DNA of 64,000 nt from CAYFPX01 sp964519895 (GCA_964519895.1 CAZFLE010000011.1:1-64000); one strand, 5' to 3'. Counted from the stretch's first letter, positions 6,860 through 15,778 are shown. The notes: generated by a model not told the origin, from the sequence alone. Numbers and translations are program-made.

Positions 6860-7693
6860 ATGCTCCAGCTGGCTGGAATCGCTGTCGACGCGCTGTCCCT
6901 GGGCGGGCTGGAGACCTGCATCCAGGTCCCGGGCTGGGACCTGTGCTTCGACATCGGCCGCTGTCCCCGAAGCGCGGTCAATCAACGTCACGTCCTGTTC
7001 ACCCACGCCCACATGGACCACATGGGCGGGGTAGCGTTCCACGCGGCGACCCGGGGCATGCGCGGCATGCCGCCGCCGACCTACCTGGTGCCTCGCGAGA
7101 ACGCCAAGGCCTTTGGAGAGCTGTTCGCGGCCTGGCGCAAGCTCGACCGCTCCCGCCTGGCCCACGACGTGGTCGTCCTGGGACCCGGCGACGAATACCG
7201 GCTCCCCAACCGGCACATCGTGCGCCCCTTCCGGTCCCCCCATCGGGTGCCTTGCCAGGGCTATGGCATCTGGTCCGTGCGCAACCGCCTGCGGCCAGAG
7301 TTCCACGGCCTGCCAGGGCGCGAGATCGCTCGCCTGCGCAAGGAAGAGGGCGTCCAGGTCAGCGAGCCCTTCGAGGCGCCGGAGCTCTGCTTCACCGGGG
7401 ACACCAAGATCGATGTCATCGAACGGGAGCCCGTGGTGGGTCAGGCCAAGGTCCTGATCATGGAGATCACCTTTGTGGACGACCGGGTGTCGGTGGCCCA
7501 GTGTCGCTCCAAGGGCCACATCCACCTGGATGAGATCGCCGAGCGGGCCGAGCTGTTCCAGAACCAGGCCATCCTGTTCACCCACTTCTCGGCCCGCTAC
7601 TCCCAGCGGGACATCCTGCGGAACATGGACGCCAAGCTGCCGCCGGACCTGCGGGAGCGGGTCACGCCGCTGGTGTCGAGCCTTCGTCCCTGA
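6860..7693 (+). CDS. Metallo-beta-lactamase-fold hydrolase, RNase Z-like
   Basis: A 277-residue hydrolase of the metallo-beta-lactamase fold. The zinc motif is THAHMDHMGG near residue 50; later ligands are in FTGDTKID and FTHFSARYSQRD, matching the tail motifs of RNase Z proteins, which trim tRNA 3' ends. The N-terminus (LSLGGLETCIQVPGWDLCFDIGRCP) is typical of the short, plant-like branch. Translation from ATG 6860 is supported by AGGAGG at 6850-6855. The last 32 bp overlap the convergent MATE gene. Nuclease activity on tRNA is inferred from the family only. Confidence 0.85.
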   Translation: MLQLAGIAVDALSLGGLETCIQVPGWDLCFDIGRCPRSAVNQRHVLFTHAHMDHMGGVAFHAATRGMRGMPPPTYLVPRENAKAFGELFAAWRKLDRSRLAHDVVVLGPGDEYRLPNRHIVRPFRSPHRVPCQGYGIWSVRNRLRPEFHGLPGREIARLRKEEGVQVSEPFEAPELCFTGDTKIDVIEREPVVGQAKVLIMEITFVDDRVSVAQCRSKGHIHLDEIAERAELFQNQAILFTHFSARYSQRDILRNMDAKLPPDLRERVTPLVSSLRP

Positions 7694-8981
7694 GGGTGCC
7701 GGGCACCGCCACCCCCAGGGTCAGGACCCGCAGGACCATGAACACGGCCAACGCGGCCCACAGCCGGGTCGGGTCGCTGTCGCGCCACGCCCAGGTGGCC
7801 AGCGGCACGAACCCGATCAGTGCCGAGATCGCCATTGCACGGCGCAAGGTCCGGCCCGCGGTGAGCCCGATGAAGTAGCCGTCCAGGGCATAGGCCGCCG
7901 ACCCCACGCCGAGCACAGGGAAGAGCCAGAGCACGTGGCGGGTGGCTTCGGCCAGGACCGGGGCCTGATCCGTCAGCAGCCCCAGCACCGGCCCGGGGGC
8001 CAGGACCAGGGCGCTGGACAGGACCAGCCCCGTGGTCACGCTGGCCCCCACAGACAGCGCCAGGATCCGTCGCAGGCCCCGCCGGTCGCCGGCGCCGTCG
8101 GCCTGGCCGGCCAGGGTCTCCGTGGCAAAGGCATAGCCGTCGATCAGCCAGGCGCCGGCACCCAGGAGCTTGATCAGCACCGCGTTGCCCGCCAGCACCA
8201 GGGTGCCCATGCCCGCGGACAGGCTGGTGAAGGTGGCGAACACCGTGACCAGGAAGAAGGTCCGGATCACGATGTCTCGGGACAGCCCGGCGAGCTCTTG
8301 TAGGGCCCCCGGGTCCCGGGCACGTGCCCACACGCCGGCGCGGTGCCGGAGGGCTGGCGCGGCCAGGGCCAGGCCTGTGGCCAGGGTCAAGGCCTGACTG
8401 GCCGCAGTGGCCCAGCCGGCTCCCTCGGCGCCCCAGCCCAGGCCCCAGACGAACCACACGTCGAGCGCGATGTTCGTCAGGCTGCCGACCGCGGTCATGA
8501 CGAGGGCCCGCCCGGCCTGCTCCTGGCCCAGGAACCACCCCAGCAGCACCATGCTCCCCGCAGCGCAGGGCACCCCCCAGAAGCGCGCAGCGACATACGC
8601 CCGGCCCGCCTCTTCGACGACGGGTGTGCCCGCCAGCAAGCCAAAGCCCGCGCTCGACAGCCACCCGGACGCGAGCAGCAGACCCCCGCCGAGCACCGCC
8701 GCGACCCCCAGGCCACGGACCAGGATCGCCTGGGTCTCGACGACGTCCTGGCGCCCTGCTGCCCGCGCCGTGGGACCCACCGTGCCCATGCGGAGGAAGC
8801 CCACGGTCCACAGCAGGTAGTCGAAGATCACCGCGCCCAGGGCCACCCCCGCCAGGTGCCGCACGTCGTCCAGGTGGCCCAGGATGGCGACATCGACCAA
8901 ACCGGCCAGGGGCACCAGCAGGTTGCTCGCCACGTTGATCGCGGCCAGCCGGGTGAAGCGCCGGGAGAGGGAGGCTGTCAC
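7662..8981 (-). CDS. MATE-family multidrug/sodium exporter (DinF-like)
   Basis: A 439-residue membrane protein with about twelve hydrophobic helices in two related halves. The N-terminal part, LAAINVASNLLVPLAGLVDVAILGHL, is the MATE signature seen in DinF-like members, which export drugs or metabolites against Na+ or H+. I place the start at GTG 8981 (VTASLSRRFTRLAAIN); the frame continues upstream to 9083 but would then overlap the opposite gene at 9068 and adds residues foreign to the family. The 3' end overlaps the RNase Z-like gene by 32 bp, tail to tail. Confidence 0.9.
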   Translation of the reverse strand: MTASLSRRFTRLAAINVASNLLVPLAGLVDVAILGHLDDVRHLAGVALGAVIFDYLLWTVGFLRMGTVGPTARAAGRQDVVETQAILVRGLGVAAVLGGGLLLASGWLSSAGFGLLAGTPVVEEAGRAYVAARFWGVPCAAGSMVLLGWFLGQEQAGRALVMTAVGSLTNIALDVWFVWGLGWGAEGAGWATAASQALTLATGLALAAPALRHRAGVWARARDPGALQELAGLSRDIVIRTFFLVTVFATFTSLSAGMGTLVLAGNAVLIKLLGAGAWLIDGYAFATETLAGQADGAGDRRGLRRILALSVGASVTTGLVLSSALVLAPGPVLGLLTDQAPVLAEATRHVLWLFPVLGVGSAAYALDGYFIGLTAGRTLRRAMAISALIGFVPLATWAWRDSDPTRLWAALAVFMVLRVLTLGVAVPGTLRDEGSTPAA

Positions 8982-9067
8982 CGGATGCCGATAGCCCTTC
9001 CCAGATGACTGGGGGTTGTCCTGGCGGTTGACCCCGAGCAGAATGGCCCCCCGCAAGGAGGCAGGAC

Positions 9068-9937
9068 ATGCTGCTGCTCGCACTGGCAGGTTGCGACATC
9101 ATCGAGCTGATCACCAACGTCCAGGAGACGGTGGACGACCTGACCAATCCGGTCATCATCCAGTCGACCTTCATCGGGGTCGGTGATCCCCCCGACGGGT
9201 TCGAATTCCCAGAAGACGCCGACATCGGCCCCCTCATCACGGCGCTCCTGGCGGACACCGAGTCCAGCAGCGACCTGGCGGAGAGCCCGGTCACCGGGGC
9301 CACCGCCACCATCCAGATCGGCTCGGGCGATGCCATCACGATGAGCGAAGGCACCGACGAGGGCGATCCGCCTGGCTACACCGCCGGGGTCGCCGAAGGC
9401 CTCAGCTACGTGGTCGGCCAGGAGGCGCTGCTCAAGATCGCCACCGACGAGATCCAGGCCAGCGCCACCTGGATCATGCCCGACGGCCTGGACTTCGACG
9501 TGCCCTGTCGGCTGGCGTCCCAGCAGGACCTGAGCGTGGTCATGGACAGCGAGGACTACCACTCGCCCCTGGTCACGGTCATCGACAAGGACGGCGGCAT
9601 CGCCTGGACCAACTTCCCCCAGGACATCGACCAGGCGGTGGACTGGGTCAACAGCGGTGGCTTCTCCAGCGTGCTCATCCCGGGTCCCGAGGCCTTTGCC
9701 GCCGACGGGCCGTACATCATCGGCATCGCGCCTGTGCAGCGGGCCACGCCGGAGTCCTTCGAGGGCGTGAACATCTCGCTCTCGGCCTACATGATCGGCC
9801 AGATGCGCTTCTGGGCGACCTATGCCGGGGAGCTGGTGATCGAGGTGCCGGACTCGGCGCCGCCGGTCGCGGACTCGGCCTACCCGGACATCGAAGACAC
9901 CGCGTGTCTGTCGCCGGAGGACTTCGAGAAGGAGTGA
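9068..9937 (+). CDS. Hypothetical lipoprotein with very short signal
   Basis: A 289-residue acidic protein beginning MLLLALAGC; if Cys9 is lipidated the signal is only eight residues and lacks a basic N-region. AAGGAGG six bases upstream of ATG 9068 supports this start. The mature protein is rich in Asp, Glu, Ile and Thr with no enzyme motif. The C-terminal region (PDSAPPVADSAYPDIEDTACLSPED) resembles the Asp/Ser/Thr tails of other lipoproteins here. The function is unknown. It faces the beta-helix gene tail to tail with a 10-bp gap. Confidence 0.75.
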   Translation: MLLLALAGCDIIELITNVQETVDDLTNPVIIQSTFIGVGDPPDGFEFPEDADIGPLITALLADTESSSDLAESPVTGATATIQIGSGDAITMSEGTDEGDPPGYTAGVAEGLSYVVGQEALLKIATDEIQASATWIMPDGLDFDVPCRLASQQDLSVVMDSEDYHSPLVTVIDKDGGIAWTNFPQDIDQAVDWVNSGGFSSVLIPGPEAFAADGPYIIGIAPVQRATPESFEGVNISLSAYMIGQMRFWATYAGELVIEVPDSAPPVADSAYPDIEDTACLSPEDFEKE

Positions 9938-9947
9938 TCCACGCTGT

Positions 9948-11696
9948 TCAGTTCGCCGCGCACCCCGACGCATCGCAGCGGAAGGTGGGGGGCGCCGTGA
10001 AGCTGGCGTTGGCCATCACGATGTCCTCTGGCCCGTTGTCCTCGGCCCCGTCGCCCCAGTCGCAGTCCAGACACGTCAGGCCGCCAGACGACGCGTGCAG
10101 CAGCGCGCCTCCGCCGAGCTCGGTGGCGATGTTGCGACTCACCACCACGTCCTCGAGGCGGGCCTTGGCCCCCAGGTACATCAACAGGCCGGCGCCCTTG
10201 TCTGCCCGGTTGTCCACGATGCGGTCGCCGTCGGCCACGTAGAAGGCGTCCACCTCGAGCAGCACACCGGCCCCCAGCGGCGCCGTGTTGCCGGAGACCA
10301 GCATGCCCTGTCCGGAGAGGCTGGCGTCGTTGGCGTAGAGTCCGCCCCCGCCCTCCAGCGCGGTGTTGTCCCGCACCTCGGTGTCGGCTCCGAAGGTGCA
10401 GGCTGAGCTGCCTGCGAGCACCGCCCCGCCATAGGGCGCCAGGTTGCCCGCCAGGGTCGCGTGAGGGGCGTCCAGGGTGGCGTCGCCGAAGATGGCCAGG
10501 CCACCGGCCCAGGCCTCGGCGGTGTTGCCGGTCAGCTGGGTGTCGCCGTCGAAGGTGACGCTCGCCTGGTCGGTGATGTACAGACCGCCGCCCCGATAGC
10601 CCAGGTTGTCGTCGATCACGGCGCCGTCGAAGAGCGCGGTGCCACCCATCACGTAGGCGGCGCCGCCGTGGTCGGCCTGGTTGCCGGTCAGCGACGTGCC
10701 GCTCAGGTGGAGCGCGACCCCGTCCAGGAACAGGGCGCCGCCGCTGGTGCCGCCGTCGTTGTCGCCGATCCACGTGGTGTCGTCTGCGGTGACCGAGCCG
10801 CCCTGGGCCCGCAGCCCAGCGCCGTAGTCCGCGGCATTGGCGGTCAGGACCGTGTCCGAGAAGACCACGTCGGCGCCCGTCGCCAGCACGCCGCCGCCCT
10901 CTCCGGCGGCCACGCAGTCTTCGACCCGCAGCCCACTCAGCTCGGCCGTCACTTGTTCCAGCGCCAGTCCGGCGCCGTCTCGTGCTTCGCTCAGCCGGAC
11001 CCAGAGCCCGCTCGCCGAGACCTCTCCCCCGGCCAGGTAGGCGCCACCGCCTCGCTCGGTGGCCACGTTGGCCGTCAGCTCCACGTCCTGGAGCCAGACC
11101 TGGTCGACCTCGGCCGTGAACAGGCCGCCGCCACGCTGGGCCTCGTTGTGGTGGATGCGCACGCTCTCCAGGCTGAGCAGCGGTGCGTCCGCCGCATAGA
11201 TGCCGCCGCCCACGATCACGGTGCCGCCCTTGGGGTCCTTCCAGGGGTCGCCACCGCCGCTGGTGAGGTCCAGGCCCACCAGGGTCACAGTGGCGCCCTC
11301 GATGGAGATGACGCTTGCCGCCGCCGTGCCCACCAGGAACGTGAAGCCCAGGCCGTGTTCGCTGCGCAGGGTGACGTCCCGGGTCAGGTGGAGGGACTCG
11401 TGGAAGACCCCGTCGCACACGGTCACGGTGGCCCCGGTGCGCGCGACGTCGATGGCATCCTGGAGGCTGGGCCAGGCCACGCCTTCGACCACGGCGTGGT
11501 CTCGCACACAGGCTTCGCTGCCGGCGGGGGCCTGGGATGCCGAAGGCATGCCCGAGGAGAACGCCGTTCCGGTGAGGGCCGTGGGCCACTGGCCGGACGA
11601 GTGGTCCGACGCGACCCGTTCCGCCGAGTCGGGGCCCGGGGCACAGGCCAGCAGCATCAGGGCGAGTGGTGTCACCAGGCTCCAGGGACGTCTCAC
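9948..11696 (-). CDS. Right-handed beta-helix lipoprotein (Pmp-like repeats)
   Basis: A 582-residue surface-type protein. Its signal LVTPLALMLLAC gives lipid Cys18. After PSLQDAIDVARTGATVTVCDGVF, a common entry to parallel beta-helix domains, there are a dozen or more imperfect repeats of the form 'GNxAxxGGGxY/L' (GTVIVGGGIYAAD, NEAQRGGGLF, NVATERGGGAYL, NQADHGGAAYV, NTAEAWAGGLAI, NTALEGGGGLYAND). These resemble chlamydial polymorphic outer membrane protein and pectate-lyase-like folds. No catalytic residues or autotransporter barrel are visible, so it is probably a structural or adhesive lipoprotein. It starts at GTG 11696. Confidence 0.85.
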   Translation of the reverse strand: MRRPWSLVTPLALMLLACAPGPDSAERVASDHSSGQWPTALTGTAFSSGMPSASQAPAGSEACVRDHAVVEGVAWPSLQDAIDVARTGATVTVCDGVFHESLHLTRDVTLRSEHGLGFTFLVGTAAASVISIEGATVTLVGLDLTSGGGDPWKDPKGGTVIVGGGIYAADAPLLSLESVRIHHNEAQRGGGLFTAEVDQVWLQDVELTANVATERGGGAYLAGGEVSASGLWVRLSEARDGAGLALEQVTAELSGLRVEDCVAAGEGGGVLATGADVVFSDTVLTANAADYGAGLRAQGGSVTADDTTWIGDNDGGTSGGALFLDGVALHLSGTSLTGNQADHGGAAYVMGGTALFDGAVIDDNLGYRGGGLYITDQASVTFDGDTQLTGNTAEAWAGGLAIFGDATLDAPHATLAGNLAPYGGAVLAGSSACTFGADTEVRDNTALEGGGGLYANDASLSGQGMLVSGNTAPLGAGVLLEVDAFYVADGDRIVDNRADKGAGLLMYLGAKARLEDVVVSRNIATELGGGALLHASSGGLTCLDCDWGDGAEDNGPEDIVMANASFTAPPTFRCDASGCAAN

Positions 11697-11738
11697 ACTA
11701 CCTGTCGGCCCCGCCAGGTGTGACTTGAAATCCCGTCC

Positions 11739-12551
11739 TCAGCCCGCCAGCAGGACCTCGCGCAGCGCCCGGCCCGCTGGCGACAGGCGGTCCAGGCCCC
11801 GGTGGAGCAGGGACATCGGCCGGCGGATCGGGGTGGCGGGGTGGTCCAGCGCCACCATGCGCCCGTCGGCCAGGTCCCGCCGGACCGCCTCGCGGCTGAC
11901 CAGGGTCACACCGATGCCGCTCCTGACGGTGCCCTTGACCGCCGCGATGCTGCGCAGCTCCATCGCGATCTCGGCGTCGGGCAGGATGCGGTCCAGCCAG
12001 GCCCGGGTGGGGGAGGGGCGTGCAAAGGTCACGAAGGCGCTGCCCTGGAGGCGGGCCCCAGGGGCTCCCACCAGGATGAGCTCGTCGATGCGCCAGGGAT
12101 CGCCGTCGTCGCCCGGCACCACCGCCAGGTCCAGGTCGCCGGAGGCCACGGCCTGGCGCAGGTCGTGGGTGTGGGCCTCGCGCAGGCGCAGGCGCAGCCC
12201 GGGGTGGGCGTCGCGAAAGGCCAGCAAGGCCGGGGGAAGCACGTAGGTGCAGTAGGTGGCGCCGGCCCCGAGCCGGACCTCGCCCGCTGCGAGTCCAGCC
12301 ACGGCGGCCACGGCCCGGCGCGCGTCGGCGACCCCGGCCAGCACCGCCCGGGCGTGAGGCATCAGCGCCCGGCCCGCCGCCGTGAGTTCGGCCCCTCGTC
12401 GTCCCCGGTGGAAGAGCCGGGCCCCCAGGGTCTCCTCCAGGCGCCGGATCGACGCGGACAGAGCGGGCTGGGACAGGTGGGCGTGGGTCGCGGCGGCGGT
12501 GAAGGTGCCGTGCTCGGCGATGAGGAGCACCTGGCGCAGGGCGTCAATCAT
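11739..12551 (-). CDS. LysR-family transcriptional regulator
   Basis: A 270-residue LTTR. The N-terminal helix-turn-helix is clear: IAEHGTFTAAATHAHLSQPALSASIRRLEETLGARLFHRGRRGAELTAAG. The effector domain begins near GLAAGEVRLGAG and has the usual LPPALLAFRDAHPGLRLRLREAHTHDL segment. LTTRs usually control a divergent neighbour and themselves; here the neighbour is a TauE/SafE transporter starting at 12634. A palindrome of LTTR type covers its own start codon, pointing to autorepression. The effector may be a sulfonate or similar anion; this is a guess from context. Confidence 0.92.
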   Translation of the reverse strand: MIDALRQVLLIAEHGTFTAAATHAHLSQPALSASIRRLEETLGARLFHRGRRGAELTAAGRALMPHARAVLAGVADARRAVAAVAGLAAGEVRLGAGATYCTYVLPPALLAFRDAHPGLRLRLREAHTHDLRQAVASGDLDLAVVPGDDGDPWRIDELILVGAPGARLQGSAFVTFARPSPTRAWLDRILPDAEIAMELRSIAAVKGTVRSGIGVTLVSREAVRRDLADGRMVALDHPATPIRRPMSLLHRGLDRLSPAGRALREVLLAG

Positions 12552-12566
12552 AAGCTTTGTTTATGA
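12548..12566. promoter_or_regulatory. LTTR box overlapping the lysR start codon
   Basis: The palindrome TCATAA-N7-TTATGA contains ATAA-N7-TTAT (12550-12564), which fits the T-N11-A LysR-box rule. The lysR start codon (12549-12551, minus strand) lies in the left arm, so binding would repress lysR. The right arm is 68 bp from the transporter start, suitable for activation from a distance. Confidence 0.7.
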
Positions 12567-12633
12567 ATAACAGAGATTCTTTCCATTGGACTGAAGAATC
12601 GGGCAGGCGTACCTCTGGGTGCGGAGGTGCCCG

Positions 12634-13338
12634 ATGCTGTTGCTCGTCCTGGGGCTGCTCGCAGGCCTGACCACCACCCTCGCGGGACTCGGCGGGGGCA
12701 TGATGCTTGTCTTGGCGCTGGCCCTGTTGTTCGACCCCCACGTGGCCCTGGTCAGCACGGCACCGGCGCTGCTGGTCGGCAACCTGCACCGGCTCAGGCT
12801 CTTTCGGGGGCACCTGAGCTGGGACGTGGCTGGCCGCCTTGTGCTGGGTGCGCTGCCCGGCGCTTTCCTGGGGGGGGTGATCGCGGTCGGGCTGCCGCCC
12901 CAGGTGCTCAAGGCGCTGATGTCCGGCATGGTGGGGCTCCTGTTGTTGCGCCGGGTGCTGCCCCAGGGGCGGGACCTGCCCCGGCGCGTGTTGACGCCGG
13001 CGGGCTTCCTGATCGGGGGGGTGACCGCGTCGTCCGGCGGTGCGGGCATCCTGACCACGCCGCTGCTCCTGGCGTCGGGTGTGAGCGGCGACGCCTACAT
13101 CGCCACGGCGGCGTCCGGTGCTGTGGCGATGCACGTCGGGCGGCTGGCGGCCTACGGCACGGGCGGGCTGGTGGACGGCCAGACCATGGCCTGGGCCGTG
13201 CTCCTGGGCCTGGGCATCCCCTTGGGCAACCTGGTCGGCAAGGCCCTGCGCGAGCGCATCTCGGAGGCGGCGAAGGTGCGCTGCACGACCGTGGCACTGG
13301 CGGGGTGCCTGGGTCTGGCCTTGGCCGGTGTGGCCTGA
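12634..13338 (+). CDS. TauE/SafE-family membrane transporter
   Basis: A 234-residue integral membrane protein with six to eight hydrophobic segments. It shows two related TauE/SafE repeats: LLAGLTTTLAGLGGGMMLVLAL and GFLIGGVTASSGGAGILTTPLLL. Members export sulfite or organosulfonates or move sulfur compounds. The frame is open from GTG 12619, but GGAGGT at 12623-12628 sits inside that stretch at ideal spacing for ATG 12634, which I choose. It is divergent from the LysR gene, the likely regulator. Confidence 0.87.
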   Translation: MLLLVLGLLAGLTTTLAGLGGGMMLVLALALLFDPHVALVSTAPALLVGNLHRLRLFRGHLSWDVAGRLVLGALPGAFLGGVIAVGLPPQVLKALMSGMVGLLLLRRVLPQGRDLPRRVLTPAGFLIGGVTASSGGAGILTTPLLLASGVSGDAYIATAASGAVAMHVGRLAAYGTGGLVDGQTMAWAVLLGLGIPLGNLVGKALRERISEAAKVRCTTVALAGCLGLALAGVA

Positions 13339-13350
13339 GAAGGTGGCCCG

Positions 13351-14073
13351 CTACAGCGCTTCCCGGACCTCACACAGGTACCCGTAGGCCTGCCCCGTGT
13401 GGTCATCGCTCGCCGCCCACACCCCGTCGACCGCGTGCCAGATTGCGACGTCCTCGTCGAACTTGGCGCCTTCGTTCTCGGTGAAGCCGCCGTTGTCCGG
13501 CTGCCCCACGTGCCAGATGCCGCCTTCGTCGACGGTGTCGTTCTCGGGGTAGGCCTCGTCCACGTAGAACCAGCCGAAGTCCACCGAAGGGGCGGTGGTC
13601 TCTTGCTTGATGCCGAACCAGTAGATGCGGTCCGGGTCCAGGTTTGCGCTGAGGGCCTGCACGGCCTGGAATTCGGCGATCTGCCAGGTGCCGGCCAGGT
13701 CACCACCCGGCCAGGCGTCGTAGCAGCGCTGGCGGGCGTCCTGCCAGCCCCCGGTCAGGGTGCAGCCGTGGTAGGTCGAGCGCTGCTGCGACCCCCCGGT
13801 GTCGGGCAAGGGGTGGTCATAGGTCCCGAGCTCCTCGCAGTCCCAGCCCGGGCAGTCGTTCCACTTGGACTTGTCGGTGTCGTCGCAGTCGTCGGACTCG
13901 GGCGAGAAGTCCTTGGGGGGATCGCAGCTCTCGGTGGGAAAGTCCGCGTTGCCGTGGCCGTCGCCGTCCTCGTCCCGGTACCAGGTGAAGACCCGGCAGT
14001 CCCCGGTGTCTGCCGAGTCCCCGGTGTCCGCCGTCGGGGTGCAGGCCGCAGCCAGGAGGAGGGGGGTGAGCAT
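13351..14073 (-). CDS. Lipoprotein with C-type lectin-like domain
   Basis: A 240-residue protein with signal MLTPLLLAAAC (lipid Cys11) and a Thr/Asp-rich linker. An Asp-rich calcium-type segment follows (YRDEDGDGHGN, SDDCDDTD). The C-terminal half has the layout of a C-type lectin-like domain: WQDARQRCYDAWPGGDLA, then FQAVQAL, YWFGIK, FGWFYVDE, IWHVGQPDNGGFTENEGAK, and a final YGYLCEV. The WIGL-like YWFGIK and the GQPDN and YLCE motifs are diagnostic. Such folds bind sugars or proteins at the cell surface. It starts 25 bp after the selenoprotein gene on the same strand, so they are probably one operon. A TTG at 14082 is an alternative start. Confidence 0.78.
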   Translation of the reverse strand: MLTPLLLAAACTPTADTGDSADTGDCRVFTWYRDEDGDGHGNADFPTESCDPPKDFSPESDDCDDTDKSKWNDCPGWDCEELGTYDHPLPDTGGSQQRSTYHGCTLTGGWQDARQRCYDAWPGGDLAGTWQIAEFQAVQALSANLDPDRIYWFGIKQETTAPSVDFGWFYVDEAYPENDTVDEGGIWHVGQPDNGGFTENEGAKFDEDVAIWHAVDGVWAASDDHTGQAYGYLCEVREAL

Positions 14074-14098
14074 CGCTGGCAAGCTACCTCGCGACGGC

Positions 14099-15778
14099 TC
14101 AGAGCGCCCCGTCGATGGCGGCCGTCAGGGTGTCCGGGCTCACGGTGCGCTCGGCCAGGGCCAGCACGCCGTCTCGATCGATGACGAAGTGGCGGGGATT
14201 CTGGGCAAAGCCGTCGTCGCTGTTGGCGATGAAGTAGGCCCGGCTGGTGCTCTCGTCGTCGTCCACCAGGACCGGACCGGTCAGGCCGAGCTCTGCTGCC
14301 CACACATTGGCCGGGCCGGCGCTGCCTACGAAGAGCCACAGGCGCACGAAGTCCTCGGTGTCTCCGTAGCGGTCGTCCAACAGGCGCTCGGTGTCCGGAA
14401 CCTCCGAACTGCAGACCGGTCAGCCCTCGTTGAACATGCCCAGGAACACGACCTCGCCCCGGAGCGCCTCCAGGGACCAGGCCTGGCCGGCCAGGTCGGC
14501 CTCCAGGAAGTCCGGGGCCGGATCCCCTGCGCTCAAGCCGGCCACACCCCCGACCGGCAGCGCGAAGTCCAGCTCGTCCGGATCGTCGGTCTGCAGGGTC
14601 ACGGTGTCCGCGGCGTCTTCGGGGATGGACCACTGGGTGTTGTCGCCGGGGGCCAGCTGGCCGGTCGCCACGCCGTCGGCCGGGTCGAGCCACAGCGTGG
14701 CCGTGCCGTCGTTGAACAGGGTGACCTGGCCTCCCGGCTCGGCCCAGGGCTCCAGGGCCCGCACCTCGGGCGCCAGCGCGTCGACCCGCTCGGCCAGCCA
14801 GCCCTGCCGCCAGTCCGCCACCGCCACGTGGTCCCCCTGCAGCGCCACGGCCATGGCCGCGTGGGACGCGGTCTCGCTGGCCACGAGCAGCGGCGCGGAC
14901 GGGTCGGTGATGTCGAGCACCACGGCCTCGGTCCAGCCGGCCACCGCGGCCCTGTCGCCGGACAGCGCCACCGCCCGGGCGGACACGTGACCCGCCCAGG
15001 TCCCGAGCAGGGACGGGCCCGATCCGTCGACCAGGTGCACCCCGGCCGAGCCGCAGGCCGCCGCCAAGAGACCCTGGTCCGCGGCGAGATCCAGACAGGT
15101 CCCCGAGAGCGCCAGGCTCGCAGCGGGCGCGGGCGGATCGCTGTCCAGGTCCCAGCGGGTCAGAGCCCCGTAGGCCACGGTCCACAGGGTGCCGTCGACG
15201 AACAGGGCGTCCCGGACTTCGCCGGCCAGCGCCTGGGGCTCTCCCAGCTCTCCGCCCGCGCCCACCGTCGCGACCTCGCCCCCGTCGGCGCCCAGTCCCC
15301 AGGCCACGCGGTCCCCGTCGCAGCCGATGCCCTCGGTCCAGCTGCCCCGTGATCCGCTGTGCACGATGGACACCGCGTCGTCGGAGACCGCCACCTGGCT
15401 CACGGTGCCGTCTCGGGTGGTGGTCCACGCCCAGGTGCCGTCCCAGCAGAGCCGCTGGTAGTGGCCCACGTGGGTGCGATCGATCAGGACCGGCGCCTGG
15501 GGGTCCGTGACGTCGAAGGCCCACAGGCCCCCGTCTCCCCCCTGTTCCTGCCCGGCCAGGAGCAGGCGGTCGCCCGCCCAGACCGCGTCGACCAGCTCGG
15601 GCTTGGGGGCCTCGAGGTCCAGCTCGGCGCCCCGCTGTAGGGGGTCGGTCCAGCTCCCGGGTCCCGTGGCCGTCGTGGCGGTGTCCGTCCACGGGGTCGA
15701 GTCGCCCGTGGCGCTGTCCGTGTCCGGACGGGGCACCGGCGGATCGGGACGACAGGCGAGCAGCAGCAACAGGGTCAT
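14099..15778 (-). CDS. Selenoprotein lipoprotein: LVIVD beta-propeller fused to U-x-x-C thioredoxin-like domain
   Basis: Two open stretches (14420-15778 and 14099-14419) lie in one frame, split only by TGA at 14420-14422 (codon 453 of 559 residues). The start is ATG 15778, with signal MTLLLLLAC. Residues about 45-350 form a beta-propeller with LVIVD repeats (LWAFDVTDPQAPVLID, AVVLDITDPSAPLLVA). An Ig-like linker follows, then a TlpA/AhpC-type redox domain: GDPAPDFLEADLAG, LRGEVVFLGMFNEG-U-PVCSSEVP, ending PRHFVIDRDGVLALAE. The TGA falls on the first residue of the CxxC active site (U-P-V-C). A SECIS-like hairpin follows. It is likely a lipid-anchored periplasmic or outer-membrane thiol-disulfide oxidoreductase. 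Read as a normal stop, it would lose its entire redox domain. Confidence 0.85.
14393..14422 (-). other. Bacterial SECIS element after UGA codon (LVIVD-Trx selenoprotein)
   Basis: On the minus strand, UGA (14422-14420) is followed after 10 nt by GTTCGGA, the 3-nt loop GGT (14402-14400) and TCCGGAC: a 7-bp stem with one G-U pair. UGA and loop are 17 nt apart, and the loop starts with G. The geometry is identical to the hairpin at 22-40, which makes a chance match unlikely. Confidence 0.76.

Noticed and set aside
9190..9210. tRNA T-arm-like GGTTCGAATTCCC
   Set aside because: It lies inside a good coding frame and no acceptor or anticodon arm can be built around it.
8978..9973. 331-codon minus-strand frame
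   Set aside because: Antisense of the lipoprotein gene 9068-9937, which has a strong ribosome site and lipobox.
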